DNA from: Candidatus Saccharimonadota bacterium
GTDB lineage: Bacteria > Patescibacteriota > Saccharimonadia > Saccharimonadales > UBA4665
Reading direction: 5' to 3'
NCBI GenBank assembly: GCA_028286345.1
Contig: JAQBRT010000001.1
Location: 496,001-560,000, forward strand
DNA: 64,000 nt
A program made the position numbers and the translations under genes. Under the pieces are notes generated by a model. The model worked only from the letters and a program-made list of their open reading frames with translations. It was not told the DNA's origin and ran no database searches. Each line of letters opens with the position of its first letter. Position 1 is the stretch's first letter. Of the stretch, positions 1 through 8,285 are shown in pieces.

Positions 1-47
1 CCGCTAGGGGTCTCGTGTCCATAACATAAAGTATAGACTAAATGATG

Positions 48-338
48 CTAATAACTGACGGTATCAACGGTTTGTAGATCGGCGAGGGCCGACGTCATAG
101 AATCATAGTCACTATCTGCATAACTTTGGGCATCTTCGATCTGTCGATTAGCATCTTCGATGTTGGAATTTGCCTCATCAATAGTATTTTTCAGGTTACT
201 AACATCGCCTTGAAGTGACGATACTTCATCCTGTGCCTCAGTCTTTTCCTTGTTAGCCGTGCTCACGCTCGAATATAGACAAAGACAGGCAATCACCAGG
301 ACTACAATCCAGCCTACATAAGATTCTTCTTTTCGCAC
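48..338 (-). CDS. Small membrane-anchored coiled-coil protein
   Basis: No family recognised. The protein has a short basic N-terminus (RKEE), one membrane segment (about residues 9-26, hydrophobic run ending SSVSTA) and then about 65 residues rich in Glu, Asp, Gln, Asn and Ser with heptad-like leucine spacing, read as an extracytoplasmic coiled coil. No catalytic motif is visible. I place the start at a GTG lying 8 nt after a TATAGG -10-like hexamer, in keeping with the leaderless pattern of the window; a TTG two codons upstream (344) is the alternative. It lies just downstream of the G5-domain gene on the same strand, so a shared surface role is possible but unproven. Confidence 0.6.
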   Translation of the reverse strand: MRKEESYVGWIVVLVIACLCLYSSVSTANKEKTEAQDEVSSLQGDVSNLKNTIDEANSNIEDANRQIEDAQSYADSDYDSMTSALADLQTVDTVSY

Positions 339-354
339 TATCAAGCCCTATAAG

Positions 355-969
355 TTAAAGCCATGTTGATACACCACCGTGATGAGAACATGTGCCTGAA
401 CGCGATTGACTAAAGCTATATGTACCATCAACGCATCGGGCGGTTGCGCCAGCAGGTGCGCTACTGCTTTCGTACGGACTACAAACCGTGTTGCCGGCAG
501 AGTTTACATATGTACCATTTGGACAAGATGGTTGGGCAGGTGCAACATAGGTACCAACGGTTGTAACTTGGGTAACTGGCGGTTGAGTTATGGCCTCGCT
601 TTTAAGGACTTTGTTGGTTTGCTTGCCATCGGTGAGTGTCAGCTCATACGTCAGCGTTTTTACACCATTGACTCCTGCTGTGGTGATCTTTGTTGTGCCT
701 TTTGCGGTAGCTGCATCTTCGACAGTTGTGCTTTCAAAAACAATGGGCTGTGCTTCAGTAACAGTTTTAGTCGTGATAACTGGTACGTGTTTTGCGGGCT
801 TAGCCGATGTCTGCTTGATTTTTGCAGCAGCATCACTAGAGTTAGCTCCGGTATTTGAATTGAGATTTTGATTGTGGCCGCCTGCGCTGACTAAAACAAG
901 AGTTCCAAAAACCAATAATGCGCGTTTAGCGAACGATAGTCCCTTAAACCATACAAAGGCTTTTTTCAT
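355..969 (-). CDS. Secreted or anchored G5-domain protein with C-terminal DUF3761-like domain
   Basis: The N-terminus has Lys residues followed by a hydrophobic stretch (about 13-30), a signal peptide or anchor. A Ser/Thr/Ala/Asn-rich linker leads to a G5-like domain (about residues 67-142: TKTVTEAQPIVFEST, then a KGTTK-x-GVNGVKTLTYE pattern ending in VGTY). The C-terminal 55 residues carry paired cysteines and end GTCSHHGGVSTW, the signature of DUF3761. G5 domains are known in wall-binding and peptidoglycan- or glycan-associated proteins; DUF3761 has no known function. A TATAGT hexamer lies 10 nt before the ATG. A role at the cell surface, perhaps contact with a host cell wall, is inference. 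Confidence 0.75.
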   Translation of the reverse strand: MKKAFVWFKGLSFAKRALLVFGTLVLVSAGGHNQNLNSNTGANSSDAAAKIKQTSAKPAKHVPVITTKTVTEAQPIVFESTTVEDAATAKGTTKITTAGVNGVKTLTYELTLTDGKQTNKVLKSEAITQPPVTQVTTVGTYVAPAQPSCPNGTYVNSAGNTVCSPYESSSAPAGATARCVDGTYSFSQSRSGTCSHHGGVSTWL

Positions 970-1036
970 GCTAACTGTGACTATAAGCTATTTTTAAGAA
1001 TAAGTTAAGATTTGATATTAGTTATAATGCTTAAGT

Positions 1037-1615
1037 ATGACCGCCCGCACCCACGACCTAGCCGCCATAACCGCCCTCGGCGTTGTCTTTATATTGCGCC
1101 CGTCAGCAACTATCACCCTTAGCACGGCCATCGTTGCTGTTTTGGCGAACCTGATAGGCGGCATCACCCCAGACATCGACCAGCCCACCGCTCCACTTTG
1201 GCGTAACCTGCCAATTGGCAAATATTTTGGACGGATGTTTGGAATGCTCAATGGCGGTCACCGCTTCCTAACGCACTCATTAGTAGGACTATACTTGTTC
1301 GGCCTGGCTGCGCACTGGTTCTTGCAGCTTGTGCACCCAATCACTGGCAGTGTTGACCTCGACCTTGTCTGGCGAGCCTTTATGCTCGGTATGTTATCGC
1401 ACCTAGTCATGGACACACTCACCAAAGAGGGTGTGCCGTGGCTGCTACCGATACCTATTAAGTTTGGTGTGCCGCCGCTCAAGCGCTTGCGGATTACGAC
1501 GGGCAAGGCAGGCGAGACTCTGCTGGTGTTCCCGGCGCTCATCCTATTCAACATCGCCTTTTACTTTGCGCACTACCACCAATTACTCAACATTTTGCAC
1601 CGTCACATAACGTAG
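1037..1615 (+). CDS. YdjM/DUF457-type membrane-bound metal-dependent hydrolase
   Basis: The 192-residue protein has about four hydrophobic segments and the conserved polar motifs of the YdjM family: THDLAA near the start, GGITPDIDQPTA (about 41-52), HRFLTHS (about 75-81) and a MLSHLVMDTLTKEGVPWLLPI block (about 118-138). The His/Asp residues in these blocks are the presumed metal ligands. E. coli YdjM is an SOS-regulated inner-membrane protein of unknown substrate; no LexA box was found here. A perfect TATAAT hexamer sits 8 nt before the ATG with no Shine-Dalgarno sequence, so the mRNA is probably leaderless. Confidence 0.8.
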   Translation: MTARTHDLAAITALGVVFILRPSATITLSTAIVAVLANLIGGITPDIDQPTAPLWRNLPIGKYFGRMFGMLNGGHRFLTHSLVGLYLFGLAAHWFLQLVHPITGSVDLDLVWRAFMLGMLSHLVMDTLTKEGVPWLLPIPIKFGVPPLKRLRITTGKAGETLLVFPALILFNIAFYFAHYHQLLNILHRHIT

Positions 1616-1705
1616 TTGGCAAGCGACTTCTTCTCGGAGACAGCCGTACTTTGCAATGCCGATCAGGTCTGACATAATTCAATCAGTAATCAAACAGAGG
1701 GTATT

Positions 1706-2593
1706 ATGGCTAAAGTGCAGCGACGGGTAGACTATTACAAGATCACAGCTCAAGATGGAGATAATGGGCTCTTTGGAGAAAAGCTCAAGGAAATTTGCGA
1801 AAACTTAACTCCCCAACAAAGAGAAATGGGAGTGCACAGCACAAGTTTAAATATTGAGATTATTGACTCAGATTCAGGTGATAATCTGATAAGAGGGTCT
1901 ATAAAGCAGATTCGAAGCGTAGCTCCTAGTAAGCGCAAAAAGGGAAAAATTGAAACACGACCCGTCGAGCTCGAGGCCGATGAGGGTATAGACGAAAAGA
2001 CTCACTTTATATATTGTCCCGATACTTCGTATATTTGCATTGAGTATAACTATCATGGGCCAAAAATTACCCTGCTCCTAGAAGTAATTAATAAGCTCTA
2101 TAAACAGGAAATTGACCCTGACGCAAAGCGATCGGGGTATACGTGGATGCAAAACGGTAACGCTCTCGAGAAAGTCTTGGAGAAAAGACAAATCAGAGCC
2201 GTCCAGGCTAAGCTCATTGACCCAAGCACAGTCGAAGGTTTAGGAGAGCCTGACTTGCCGGGGGTTTATGAACAATTTAAAGCACCCAGGAATGCGACGA
2301 TAGAGTTTGCTATTAAGTCAAAGGCTCGTGGTGCCTTTGCTATGCAAATACAAGATTTTAAGCGCCTATTTATAGGCAATCGTTTCGATTTGCAAAACTA
2401 TGAGCGCTTAAAAGTGACAGTTGTGGATGAGGAAACTGGCAAAGATAAGCTCTATGATTTGGTCAAAGACAAGCTCCAGGATGAATTTAGTGTAGATCTA
2501 CGAGAAGGAACAAGCGAAATTGACACTGAAAATATCATTGGAATAATGGAAAGGCTGCTTGATAATATAAAAGAGAATTACGTCGTAGGTTAG
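1706..2593 (+). CDS. Hypothetical cytoplasmic protein, first gene of an AT-rich two-gene module
   Basis: Not recognised with confidence. The 295-residue protein is charged, has no signal peptide or membrane segment, and contains a block FIYCPDTSYICIEYNYHGPK (about 101-120) reminiscent of the central part of DUF4747/DUF6731-like proteins seen in accessory regions; this resemblance is from memory and weak. It is clearly richer in A/T than the flanking genes and uses ATA, AGA and AGG codons that neighbours avoid, a sign of recent acquisition. It starts 12 nt after AGAGGG and is followed after 12 nt by a small membrane protein gene with its own AGGAGG site, so the two form an operon. Confidence 0.65.
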   Translation: MAKVQRRVDYYKITAQDGDNGLFGEKLKEICENLTPQQREMGVHSTSLNIEIIDSDSGDNLIRGSIKQIRSVAPSKRKKGKIETRPVELEADEGIDEKTHFIYCPDTSYICIEYNYHGPKITLLLEVINKLYKQEIDPDAKRSGYTWMQNGNALEKVLEKRQIRAVQAKLIDPSTVEGLGEPDLPGVYEQFKAPRNATIEFAIKSKARGAFAMQIQDFKRLFIGNRFDLQNYERLKVTVVDEETGKDKLYDLVKDKLQDEFSVDLREGTSEIDTENIIGIMERLLDNIKENYVVG

Positions 2594-2605
2594 GAGGATA
2601 TAACC

Positions 2606-3058
2606 GTGCCTAAAATTAGCTACGTAGTAAAAATAATTTCTATCGAAGTGCTTGCTTCTGCAGTCTCGGGGCTTTTGGCATGTGTTGCTTCATTTCACTA
2701 TCAACTTCATCTCAAGCTTAACTTCGACTCGCTTGTTAATGCCCTCGTAAGCTTAAACTCAGGAATAATTATAGCTATTTTCTTGGCATTGTTTCATAGT
2801 TCTAACGCTAATATAGAAAACTTTAGAAAATTTACGAAGGCAGCAAAACAGTTATACATGATTTTTCTAATTAACTGCATAATTGCTTGCGTCGCTACGT
2901 TATTTGTCGCTAATACTAACTCAGGTTTTGTAATCAAAGCACTAAGAGATCAGCAATCGCTAAACATTATCTTTACTATCGTTTCCATTGCGGTGTCATT
3001 AGTGAATGTAAATCTTGTGTATAAACTGATCTCAATCCAGTTTCGGGATCGTAGCTAA
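2606..3058 (+). CDS. Hypothetical four-helix membrane protein, partner of the preceding gene
   Basis: This 150-residue protein shows four hydrophobic segments (about residues 8-30, 48-65, 82-102 and 119-142) joined by short charged loops. No enzymatic motif is visible. It begins with GTG preceded by AGGAGG at ideal spacing, the Shine-Dalgarno overlapping the stop of the upstream gene, which shows translational linkage. Its base composition is AT-rich like its partner and unlike the MFS gene that follows. A soluble protein plus small multi-pass membrane protein in an acquired island is a layout found in several abortive-infection modules, but that function is only inference. Confidence 0.65.
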   Translation: MPKISYVVKIISIEVLASAVSGLLACVASFHYQLHLKLNFDSLVNALVSLNSGIIIAIFLALFHSSNANIENFRKFTKAAKQLYMIFLINCIIACVATLFVANTNSGFVIKALRDQQSLNIIFTIVSIAVSLVNVNLVYKLISIQFRDRS

Positions 3059-3112
3059 TCTTGGCTCACAACAATCTGTTATTATGAAGGGAACCAAGGA
3101 GTACCCGTAAAC

Positions 3113-4819
3113 ATGTCCAAAACGACCGAGAAACCCAAAAAGCACACTTCAGCCCAAGAACACTCCGCAACTTTCACGCACCGTCAGCGCACTCTTGCGC
3201 TAGTCGTCGTGTCTATGGGCTTTGTGATTGATCTGTTAGATAACACAATCGTTAACGTCGCCATTCCAACTATCCAGAGCAACCTTGGTGCCAGTTACGC
3301 TATGATCCAGTGGATCTTGGCTGGTTATGCCATGACCTTTGCGCTGCTGCTGATTACCGGCGGCCGTATGGGCGACGTTTTTGGCTACAAGAAGCTATTC
3401 TTGGGTGGTGTTGCCGGCTTTACGCTCGCTAGCCTACTGAGCGGTCTGGCTGTTAACCCAACAATGCTCGTTGTGTCCCGGCTTTTCCAGGGGTCAATGG
3501 CCGCCCTGATGGTGCCGCAAGTTATGTCCTTAATGCAGGTGATGTATAAACCGGAAGAGCGTGGGGCTATTAATGGCCTGTTTGGGGCGCTTGGTGGCCT
3601 GGCGGCCTCGCTTGGGCCAGTTATTGGTGGTTTGCTGATCAAGGTCAATGTTGCCGGCCTCAGCTGGCGTCCGCTGTTCCTGATTAACATCCCAGTTGGT
3701 ATCCTGACGCTACTTGCTGGCTTTAAGTATCTTCCGGACGGTAAATCATCGCACCCGCTCAAGCTTGACCTGGTTGGTACCGGCATTGTGTTGGTGGCCA
3801 TGACGCTGCTAGTCTTCCCGCTGATCCAGGGCCGTGAACTAGGCTGGCCACTGTGGGCGTACCTCATGTTAGCCGCTTCTATCCCGGCCTTTGCCATCTT
3901 TGCCAAGTGGCAGAAGGTTAAGAACCGCCGTGATGGTTCGCCGCTGATTGCGCCGTCGCTGTTTGAAAAGCGGTCATTTGCAGCCGGCCTTGGCATTAAC
4001 ATGATTTTTGAAGCTGCCATGCTTGGCTTCTTCCTGACCTTTACGCTTGTACTACAGATTGGCCTTGGCTTTAGCGCCATCCACGCCGCGCTGACCGGTT
4101 TGCCAGTGGCGCTCGGTATTGGCTTTACCATGGCAACATTTGGCCAAAAGGTTATTCCTGCGCTTGGCCGCCGCGCCATTTGGATCGGCACTACAATCAT
4201 GTCGCTTGGCCTATTTATTTTGAGCCTGGTGCTGCACCATTACGCTTTTGCTACAGCAAGCTGGCAGCTAATTCCTGGCCAGTTAATGGTTGGTATTGGC
4301 ATGGGCTTTGTCTTTGCCTCATTGTTTGCAGTCGTCCTTAGTGGCGTTGATGTAAAACACGCCGGGTCGGCTTCCGGTATCCTAAACGCCATCCAGCAAG
4401 TTGGTGGCGCCATTGGAATTGCCCTGATTGGCGTGGTCTTCTTTGGCCAGCTCAACCATGCCGCCGCCAACAGTTTTAATCTGCAGGCTCCAGAGCTCAG
4501 CCACAAGTTAACCGCGCTCCACGTTCCAGTCGATGTACAAGGCCTGATCATTGCCAGAACCAAGCAATGTTTTGTTGATCGCTCCCATGAAAAGGATAGC
4601 CAAGTTATCCCAGCTAGCTGTGTACAGAAAGACCTCTACCAAAACAAAGCTATCGGCGATGCTATCACCTCGAGTGCCCTCAAAGCCAACAGCGCCAACT
4701 TTAACCATGCCTTCAAATACGGTATGGTCTTCGAGGTCTCGTTACTGGCACTAGTCTTTGGTCTAAGCTGGGTGCTGCCAAAGCGCATCGACAAATCAGC
4801 CTACGCTGAAGCGTTCTAG
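3113..4819 (+). CDS. DHA2-family MFS drug efflux transporter (EmrB/QacA type)
   Basis: The 568-residue length and about 14 hydrophobic segments fit the DHA2 (14-TMS) drug:H+ antiporters. Key motifs are present: LDNTIVNVAIP (42-52) in TM1, motif A GRMGDVFGYKKLF (84-96) between TM2 and TM3, and motif C with GLAASLGPVIGG in TM5. The long extracytoplasmic loop before the last helix contains two cysteines (KQCF and ASCVQK), possibly a disulfide. Expression seems conventional: TATTAT, then AAGGAG about 10 nt before the ATG. The substrate cannot be told from sequence; multidrug or lipophilic-cation export is the family norm. Confidence 0.9.
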   Translation: MSKTTEKPKKHTSAQEHSATFTHRQRTLALVVVSMGFVIDLLDNTIVNVAIPTIQSNLGASYAMIQWILAGYAMTFALLLITGGRMGDVFGYKKLFLGGVAGFTLASLLSGLAVNPTMLVVSRLFQGSMAALMVPQVMSLMQVMYKPEERGAINGLFGALGGLAASLGPVIGGLLIKVNVAGLSWRPLFLINIPVGILTLLAGFKYLPDGKSSHPLKLDLVGTGIVLVAMTLLVFPLIQGRELGWPLWAYLMLAASIPAFAIFAKWQKVKNRRDGSPLIAPSLFEKRSFAAGLGINMIFEAAMLGFFLTFTLVLQIGLGFSAIHAALTGLPVALGIGFTMATFGQKVIPALGRRAIWIGTTIMSLGLFILSLVLHHYAFATASWQLIPGQLMVGIGMGFVFASLFAVVLSGVDVKHAGSASGILNAIQQVGGAIGIALIGVVFFGQLNHAAANSFNLQAPELSHKLTALHVPVDVQGLIIARTKQCFVDRSHEKDSQVIPASCVQKDLYQNKAIGDAITSSALKANSANFNHAFKYGMVFEVSLLALVFGLSWVLPKRIDKSAYAEAF

Positions 4820-4820
4820 T

Positions 4821-5069
4821 TTATTTTTCGCGGGAGTTGTGGTTGCGAATGGTTTCTTCGATGGTGGCCTGCAGATTTTTGAGGTCTTGCAGGTTGCTCA
4901 TACGGACGCTGGCCACCACGTCAGCAAAAACCTGGTCGCCGTCTTGGCTGCGCACTTGAAAAAAGTTAAGTGTTGGGATGTCGCCCTCGCTACTTATAAA
5001 TACGCCATGCCCGTCCGAGGCAATGGTGGGCACAAGGTGCGTGAGCCTTAAGTTATTTTGTCCGTCCAT
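4821..5069 (-). CDS. Small DUF3467-like protein
   Basis: This 82-residue soluble protein has a pattern NFFQVRSQDGDQVFADVVASVRMS followed by a C-terminal amphipathic helix, resembling the small DUF3467 proteins, whose function is unknown. The assignment is tentative. It starts 8 nt after the CNNM/CBS transporter gene on the same strand, with TAGGAGGAAC just before its ATG, so it is the second gene of that operon. It ends 2 nt from the stop of the convergent MFS gene, leaving no room for a separate terminator. Confidence 0.6.
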   Translation of the reverse strand: MDGQNNLRLTHLVPTIASDGHGVFISSEGDIPTLNFFQVRSQDGDQVFADVVASVRMSNLQDLKNLQATIEETIRNHNSREK

Positions 5070-5077
5070 AGTTCCTC

Positions 5078-6073
5078 CTATAATTCTGCTTGGTGCCGCA
5101 TGCGGTCAGATTCGTCTTCAATTTCGTGGCCAACGATTTCTTCGAGCAAGTCTTCGATGGTTACAATGCCAATGATCTTGTCATCCTTTTCGATGGGGAT
5201 GAGGTGGCTGCCGGCGGCAATAAACTTGCGGAACATGGTGTCGAGCGCCGTCATGCTGCCAACCAATTGGGTAGGGTACAAGATCATGTCATCAACGCGG
5301 AAGTGGTTGCCATCAAAATCGATGTCAACCAAATCTTTCATGAGCATGACGCCGTAACACTTGGTAAGCTGCCGGTCAAAAATCGGTATACGGCTAAAGC
5401 CTTGCTCTTTGATCTCATCGATTCGTGAATCGTTCAGCATGGTATCAGTAGTTAACCAGTAAACATGGCGGATGTCAGTCATAATTTCTTTGACGCGTTT
5501 TTCACTTAAAGACAGGGCGCCACGCATAATCTCGATTTCGTCTTCGTCTAGCTCGCTGGTTTCGTTAGTCAGGTGCTCATTAATAAGCAGGCCCAGTTCG
5601 CCGCGGCTTTGCAGGCGACGCTTTTCGTGGGGGAAGAGGCGGTCAAGTAGTATCTGGAGCGGTTTGCTGGCTGGCCAGGTAATGTACTTCATGGCCAAAA
5701 GCACGATGTAGAAACGGTTGGTCCAAACCAGGGGGCTCTTGCTAAACAACGCTTGCGGTATAACTTCGCCAAAGACCACAATTAACAGTGTGCTCAGGGC
5801 GCCAGCGACAAAACCGTTAAACCGTTCGCCAAGCACCAGTGAACTGGCCGAGACCACGGCGACATTAGTAAACAGGATACTGCCGAGCAACAAGTGGACG
5901 TTTTTGCGGATTGGCAGGATGCGCTTGGCTGCCTTGTTGCCGAGCTTGGCTTTGCGCCGCAGGTCGGCCATGTCGAGTGACATGGTGGCAATATTAAGGC
6001 CGGAACAAACGGCCGACATCATGACAAGTAGGAGAACTTCGCCCGCAATTAACAGGTCATGGCTAATCTCCAT
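5078..6073 (-). CDS. CNNM-domain/CBS-pair membrane transporter (HlyC/CorC family)
   Basis: The N-terminal half (residues 1 to about 150) is a CNNM/DUF21 domain with hydrophobic helices and the motifs SGLNIATMSLD and FGEVIPQALFSK; the C-terminal half holds two CBS domains, including the SRIPIFDRQ region and a final GIVTIEDLLEEIVGHEIEDE. At 331 residues it ends right after the CBS pair and lacks the CorC/HlyC C-terminal domain of longer homologues. The family is linked to Mg2+ or Co2+ efflux, with CBS domains sensing nucleotides. A TATACT hexamer near 6130 would give a leader of about 50 nt containing GGAG. The gene is divergent from the DUF475 gene. Confidence 0.88.
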   Translation of the reverse strand: MEISHDLLIAGEVLLLVMMSAVCSGLNIATMSLDMADLRRKAKLGNKAAKRILPIRKNVHLLLGSILFTNVAVVSASSLVLGERFNGFVAGALSTLLIVVFGEVIPQALFSKSPLVWTNRFYIVLLAMKYITWPASKPLQILLDRLFPHEKRRLQSRGELGLLINEHLTNETSELDEDEIEIMRGALSLSEKRVKEIMTDIRHVYWLTTDTMLNDSRIDEIKEQGFSRIPIFDRQLTKCYGVMLMKDLVDIDFDGNHFRVDDMILYPTQLVGSMTALDTMFRKFIAAGSHLIPIEKDDKIIGIVTIEDLLEEIVGHEIEDESDRMRHQAEL

Positions 6074-6182
6074 TAACGCGGGACTCCAATAGAAACTCCA
6101 AGAAAGAGGCTAAGCATCGTATGGCAACTAGTATAACGCGAAACGCTCGTGCTTGCCAACCGGAGGTGGTACCATAGTAGGA

Positions 6183-7193
6183 ATGATTCGCTACTTTGGC
6201 ACATCTGTCTTCCTCACCGTTGCTGCAATCGTCTATGCCTTGTTTGGCATAAGCCCTGCTGCGGCCGTCTCCACTGCCATCCTGATCGCTATCGAGGTGG
6301 CTTTTAGCTTTGATAACGCCATCATCAACGCCAAAATCCTGGAGCGCCTGTCCAAAACCTGGCAGCAGCTCTTCCTGACCATAGGTATGATTTTTGCCAT
6401 CGTCGGTATGCGCTTTGTCTTCCCGATCTTAATTGTCATGGTCACCGCCCATTTGCCATGGCACCAGGTAATTGACGACGCGCTGCACCACCCTAAAACC
6501 TATGGCGAACACCTGGCCGAGGCCCACGCCAGCATCTCGGCCTTTGGCGGCGGCTTTTTACTAGTACTGACTCTGTACTTCTTATTTGATGACGTCCGCA
6601 AAGAGATCTGGCTGGAGCGTATTGAGCGGCCGCTTCAAAAAATTGGCGGCAATGTCTTGCTGCCACCATTTATTGCGGCGCTAGCCGTGGGCGTTGTTGG
6701 CCTGTTTGCCGGCCACGAACAGGGCGTGGTGCTACGCGCCGGCCTGGTTGGCGTTGCTAGTTACACCCTTATAAAACTGTTCATCGACGGCCTAGGCAAA
6801 CTCTCTGGCAACGACAATAGCACTAAACAATATACCGGCTGGGGTGCGTTCTTAGCCTTTATGTACCTGCAAATCCTCGATGCCAGCTTTAGCTTTGACG
6901 GCGTGCTTGGCGCCTTTGCTATCACCGATAAAATTGTCCTGATAGCCCTCGGTCTGGGTGTTGGCGCTATCTGGGTGCGCAGCCTAACCGTTTACATGGT
7001 CCGCAAGGGTACGCTCAGCGCCTACATATACCTTGAGCATGGTGCCCATTACGCCATTTTTGTGCTGGCCGCCGCGCTGCTGGGCAGTATTTTCTTTGAA
7101 GTTCCAGACGCCCTCACTGGTATAGTCGGCCTTGGCGTCATTGGCTCATCGTTCCTCGCCTCGCGCCAGGCCCTCCATGCCCGCCACCGATAG
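6183..7193 (+). CDS. DUF475 integral membrane protein (TerC superfamily)
   Basis: The protein of about 336 residues is highly hydrophobic and carries the two TerC-type acidic membrane motifs, AFSFDNAIINAKIL near residue 40 and ASFSFDGVLGAFAI near residue 240, an internal duplication typical of the family. A cytoplasmic HHPKTYGEHLAEAHA loop is His-rich. TerC-like proteins are connected with metal-ion homeostasis and tellurite resistance; the substrate here is unknown. I prefer the ATG at 6183 because a TACCAT hexamer lies 7 nt upstream; an in-frame ATG 30 nt earlier lacks any signal. It overlaps the following glycosylase gene by 17 nt. Confidence 0.85.
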   Translation: MIRYFGTSVFLTVAAIVYALFGISPAAAVSTAILIAIEVAFSFDNAIINAKILERLSKTWQQLFLTIGMIFAIVGMRFVFPILIVMVTAHLPWHQVIDDALHHPKTYGEHLAEAHASISAFGGGFLLVLTLYFLFDDVRKEIWLERIERPLQKIGGNVLLPPFIAALAVGVVGLFAGHEQGVVLRAGLVGVASYTLIKLFIDGLGKLSGNDNSTKQYTGWGAFLAFMYLQILDASFSFDGVLGAFAITDKIVLIALGLGVGAIWVRSLTVYMVRKGTLSAYIYLEHGAHYAIFVLAAALLGSIFFEVPDALTGIVGLGVIGSSFLASRQALHARHR

Positions 7194-7758
7194 CCTCACA
7201 CAGGCACTAAACGGCCCGGTTGAGCAGGTTGCCCAGCGTCTGCTAGGCTGTTTACTCGTCCGTGAGCTAGATGGCCAAGAAGTTATCTGCCGGATTGTCG
7301 AAACCGAGGCCTACCATCAGTCTGATGCCGCCAGCCACAGCTACAAGGGTCGTACCCCGCGCACCGATGTCATGTTTGGCCCACCTGGCCACCTCTACGT
7401 CTACTTTACGTACGGCATGCATTATTGCTGCAACATTGTCACTGGCCCGGCAGGCGAGGGCTCTGCCGTACTGATCAGGGCTGTAGAACCAATCGAAGGC
7501 CTGGATATAATGCGCCAACACCGCCCAAAAGCCAGCGGCAAAGAGTTGACCAATGGCCCGGCAAAGCTCTGCCAAGCCCTGGATATTAATAAATTACTAA
7601 ATGGCCACAACCTCAACCAAAAACCGCTAAAACTACAGCTAAAAAGCCCTGTAAAACCGGCCGATATTGTCCAAACAACCCGCATTGGTATCAGCCAGGC
7701 AAAAGATGTGCAATGGCGCTTCTATCTTCGGTCCAGTCACTATGTGTCAAAGCTGTGA
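7177..7758 (+). CDS. mpg: DNA-3-methyladenine glycosylase (AAG/MPG family)
   Basis: The 193-residue protein matches the human AAG/MPG-type glycosylase that removes alkylated purines in base excision repair. Visible motifs are IVETEAYHQSDAASHSY with the catalytic Glu, the GRTPRTDVMFGPPGHLYVYFTYGMHYCCN block that forms the base-binding pocket, and ELTNGPAKLCQAL. Length agrees with bacterial members. The start chosen lies inside the end of the DUF475 gene; longer in-frame starts are less likely because they fall deep in that gene. The gene is followed by a hairpin-rich 100-nt stretch and a strong terminator. Confidence 0.9.
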   Translation: MPATDSLTQALNGPVEQVAQRLLGCLLVRELDGQEVICRIVETEAYHQSDAASHSYKGRTPRTDVMFGPPGHLYVYFTYGMHYCCNIVTGPAGEGSAVLIRAVEPIEGLDIMRQHRPKASGKELTNGPAKLCQALDINKLLNGHNLNQKPLKLQLKSPVKPADIVQTTRIGISQAKDVQWRFYLRSSHYVSKL

Positions 7759-7827
7759 CACATGTCACGTTGCATTTTTATTTTGTTAGGCATAAGCTGG
7801 TTACAGGAAGTGTGAGGCTTCCTAAAT
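7759..7827 (+). other. Short intergenic stretch with promoter-like spacing and a hairpin
   Basis: Between the glycosylase stop and the terminator lie TTGCAT (near 7770), then 17 nt, then TAAGCT, and a perfect hairpin AGGAAG/CTTCCT at about 7805-7823. It also contains one copy of the recurrent GCATAAGC word (7790-7797). This could be a tiny RNA gene or simply the 3' end of the upstream mRNA; I cannot decide. Confidence 0.3.
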
Positions 7828-7860
7828 AAACCCGGCCGAATCGTATCGCGCCGGGTTTTT
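7828..7860. terminator. Bidirectional intrinsic terminator
   Basis: A 9-bp stem AAACCCGGC/GCCGGGTTT (7828-7836 with 7850-7858) encloses a 13-nt loop and is flanked by A and T runs on its two sides, so it can stop transcription from the glycosylase gene on plus and from the Fur gene on minus. It is one of only two strong intrinsic terminators visible in the window. Confidence 0.85.
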
Positions 7861-8282
7861 TAGGCCCTTGGAGAGCAGTCAGAACAAAGGCCAAATAGCT
7901 CAAGCTGGTGGCTTTTGAGCGTAAAGTCATGCGCTGCAGCTAACGCTTGTAGCTGGGCCTCTAGCGAAACGTCTTCTGTGATCTCAATGTGTTTGCCGCA
8001 GGCCTGGCAGGTCAGGTGATGGTGGTGGCCTTGGAAGATGTCGCTAAGCTCGAGTTTGTATTTCCAGCCAATTGATAGGCGCTGGACAACGCCCAGGCGC
8101 TCAAACAGCATGACCGTGCGGTAGACGCTGGAGCGGTCAACTCCTGGGCAGCGCTTTTCTAACTCGGCCATGGTCAAGGGGTCACTGTTTTGCAGTGCCG
8201 TAAAGACTGCCCGGCGCGGTGCTGTAATATTTTGGCCGTGCTCTTGTAGATAGGTTATAAGCTGGCTGAGGTCATGCGACAT
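7860..8282 (-). CDS. Fur-family metalloregulator
   Basis: The 140-residue protein has the N-terminal winged helix (PRRAVFTALQ ... VDRSSVYRTVMLFERLGVV, about 22-68) and the C-terminal dimerisation domain with metal-binding His and Cys: HHHHLTCQACGKH (about 88-100) and HQLELFGLCSDC (about 125-136), giving two CxxC pairs for a structural zinc. Which metal is sensed (Fe, Zn or peroxide) cannot be told; divergence from a ZIP transporter favours zinc or iron. TAAAGT lies 6 nt before the ATG, so the transcript is leaderless. Dyads in the 66-nt divergent region are candidate operators. Confidence 0.9.
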   Translation of the reverse strand: MSHDLSQLITYLQEHGQNITAPRRAVFTALQNSDPLTMAELEKRCPGVDRSSVYRTVMLFERLGVVQRLSIGWKYKLELSDIFQGHHHHLTCQACGKHIEITEDVSLEAQLQALAAAHDFTLKSHQLELFGLCSDCSPRA

Positions 8283-8285
8283 GCT

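Noticed and set aside
406-871. Plus-strand frames opposite the G5-domain gene
   Set aside because: The minus frame has a signal peptide, G5 domain and DUF3761 tail; the plus translations are Cys/Val-rich and match nothing.
3385-4200. Long antisense open frame inside the MFS gene
   Set aside because: Low-complexity Ser/Pro/Arg translation that mirrors the codon bias of the sense gene; the sense strand has clear DHA2 motifs. The same applies to other long antisense frames in pheT, uvrB, dnaE and pepN.
7753-7768. CRP-like site TGTGA-N6-TCACG
   Set aside because: It overlaps the glycosylase stop codon with no gene downstream to control on that side, and no CRP gene is visible in the window.
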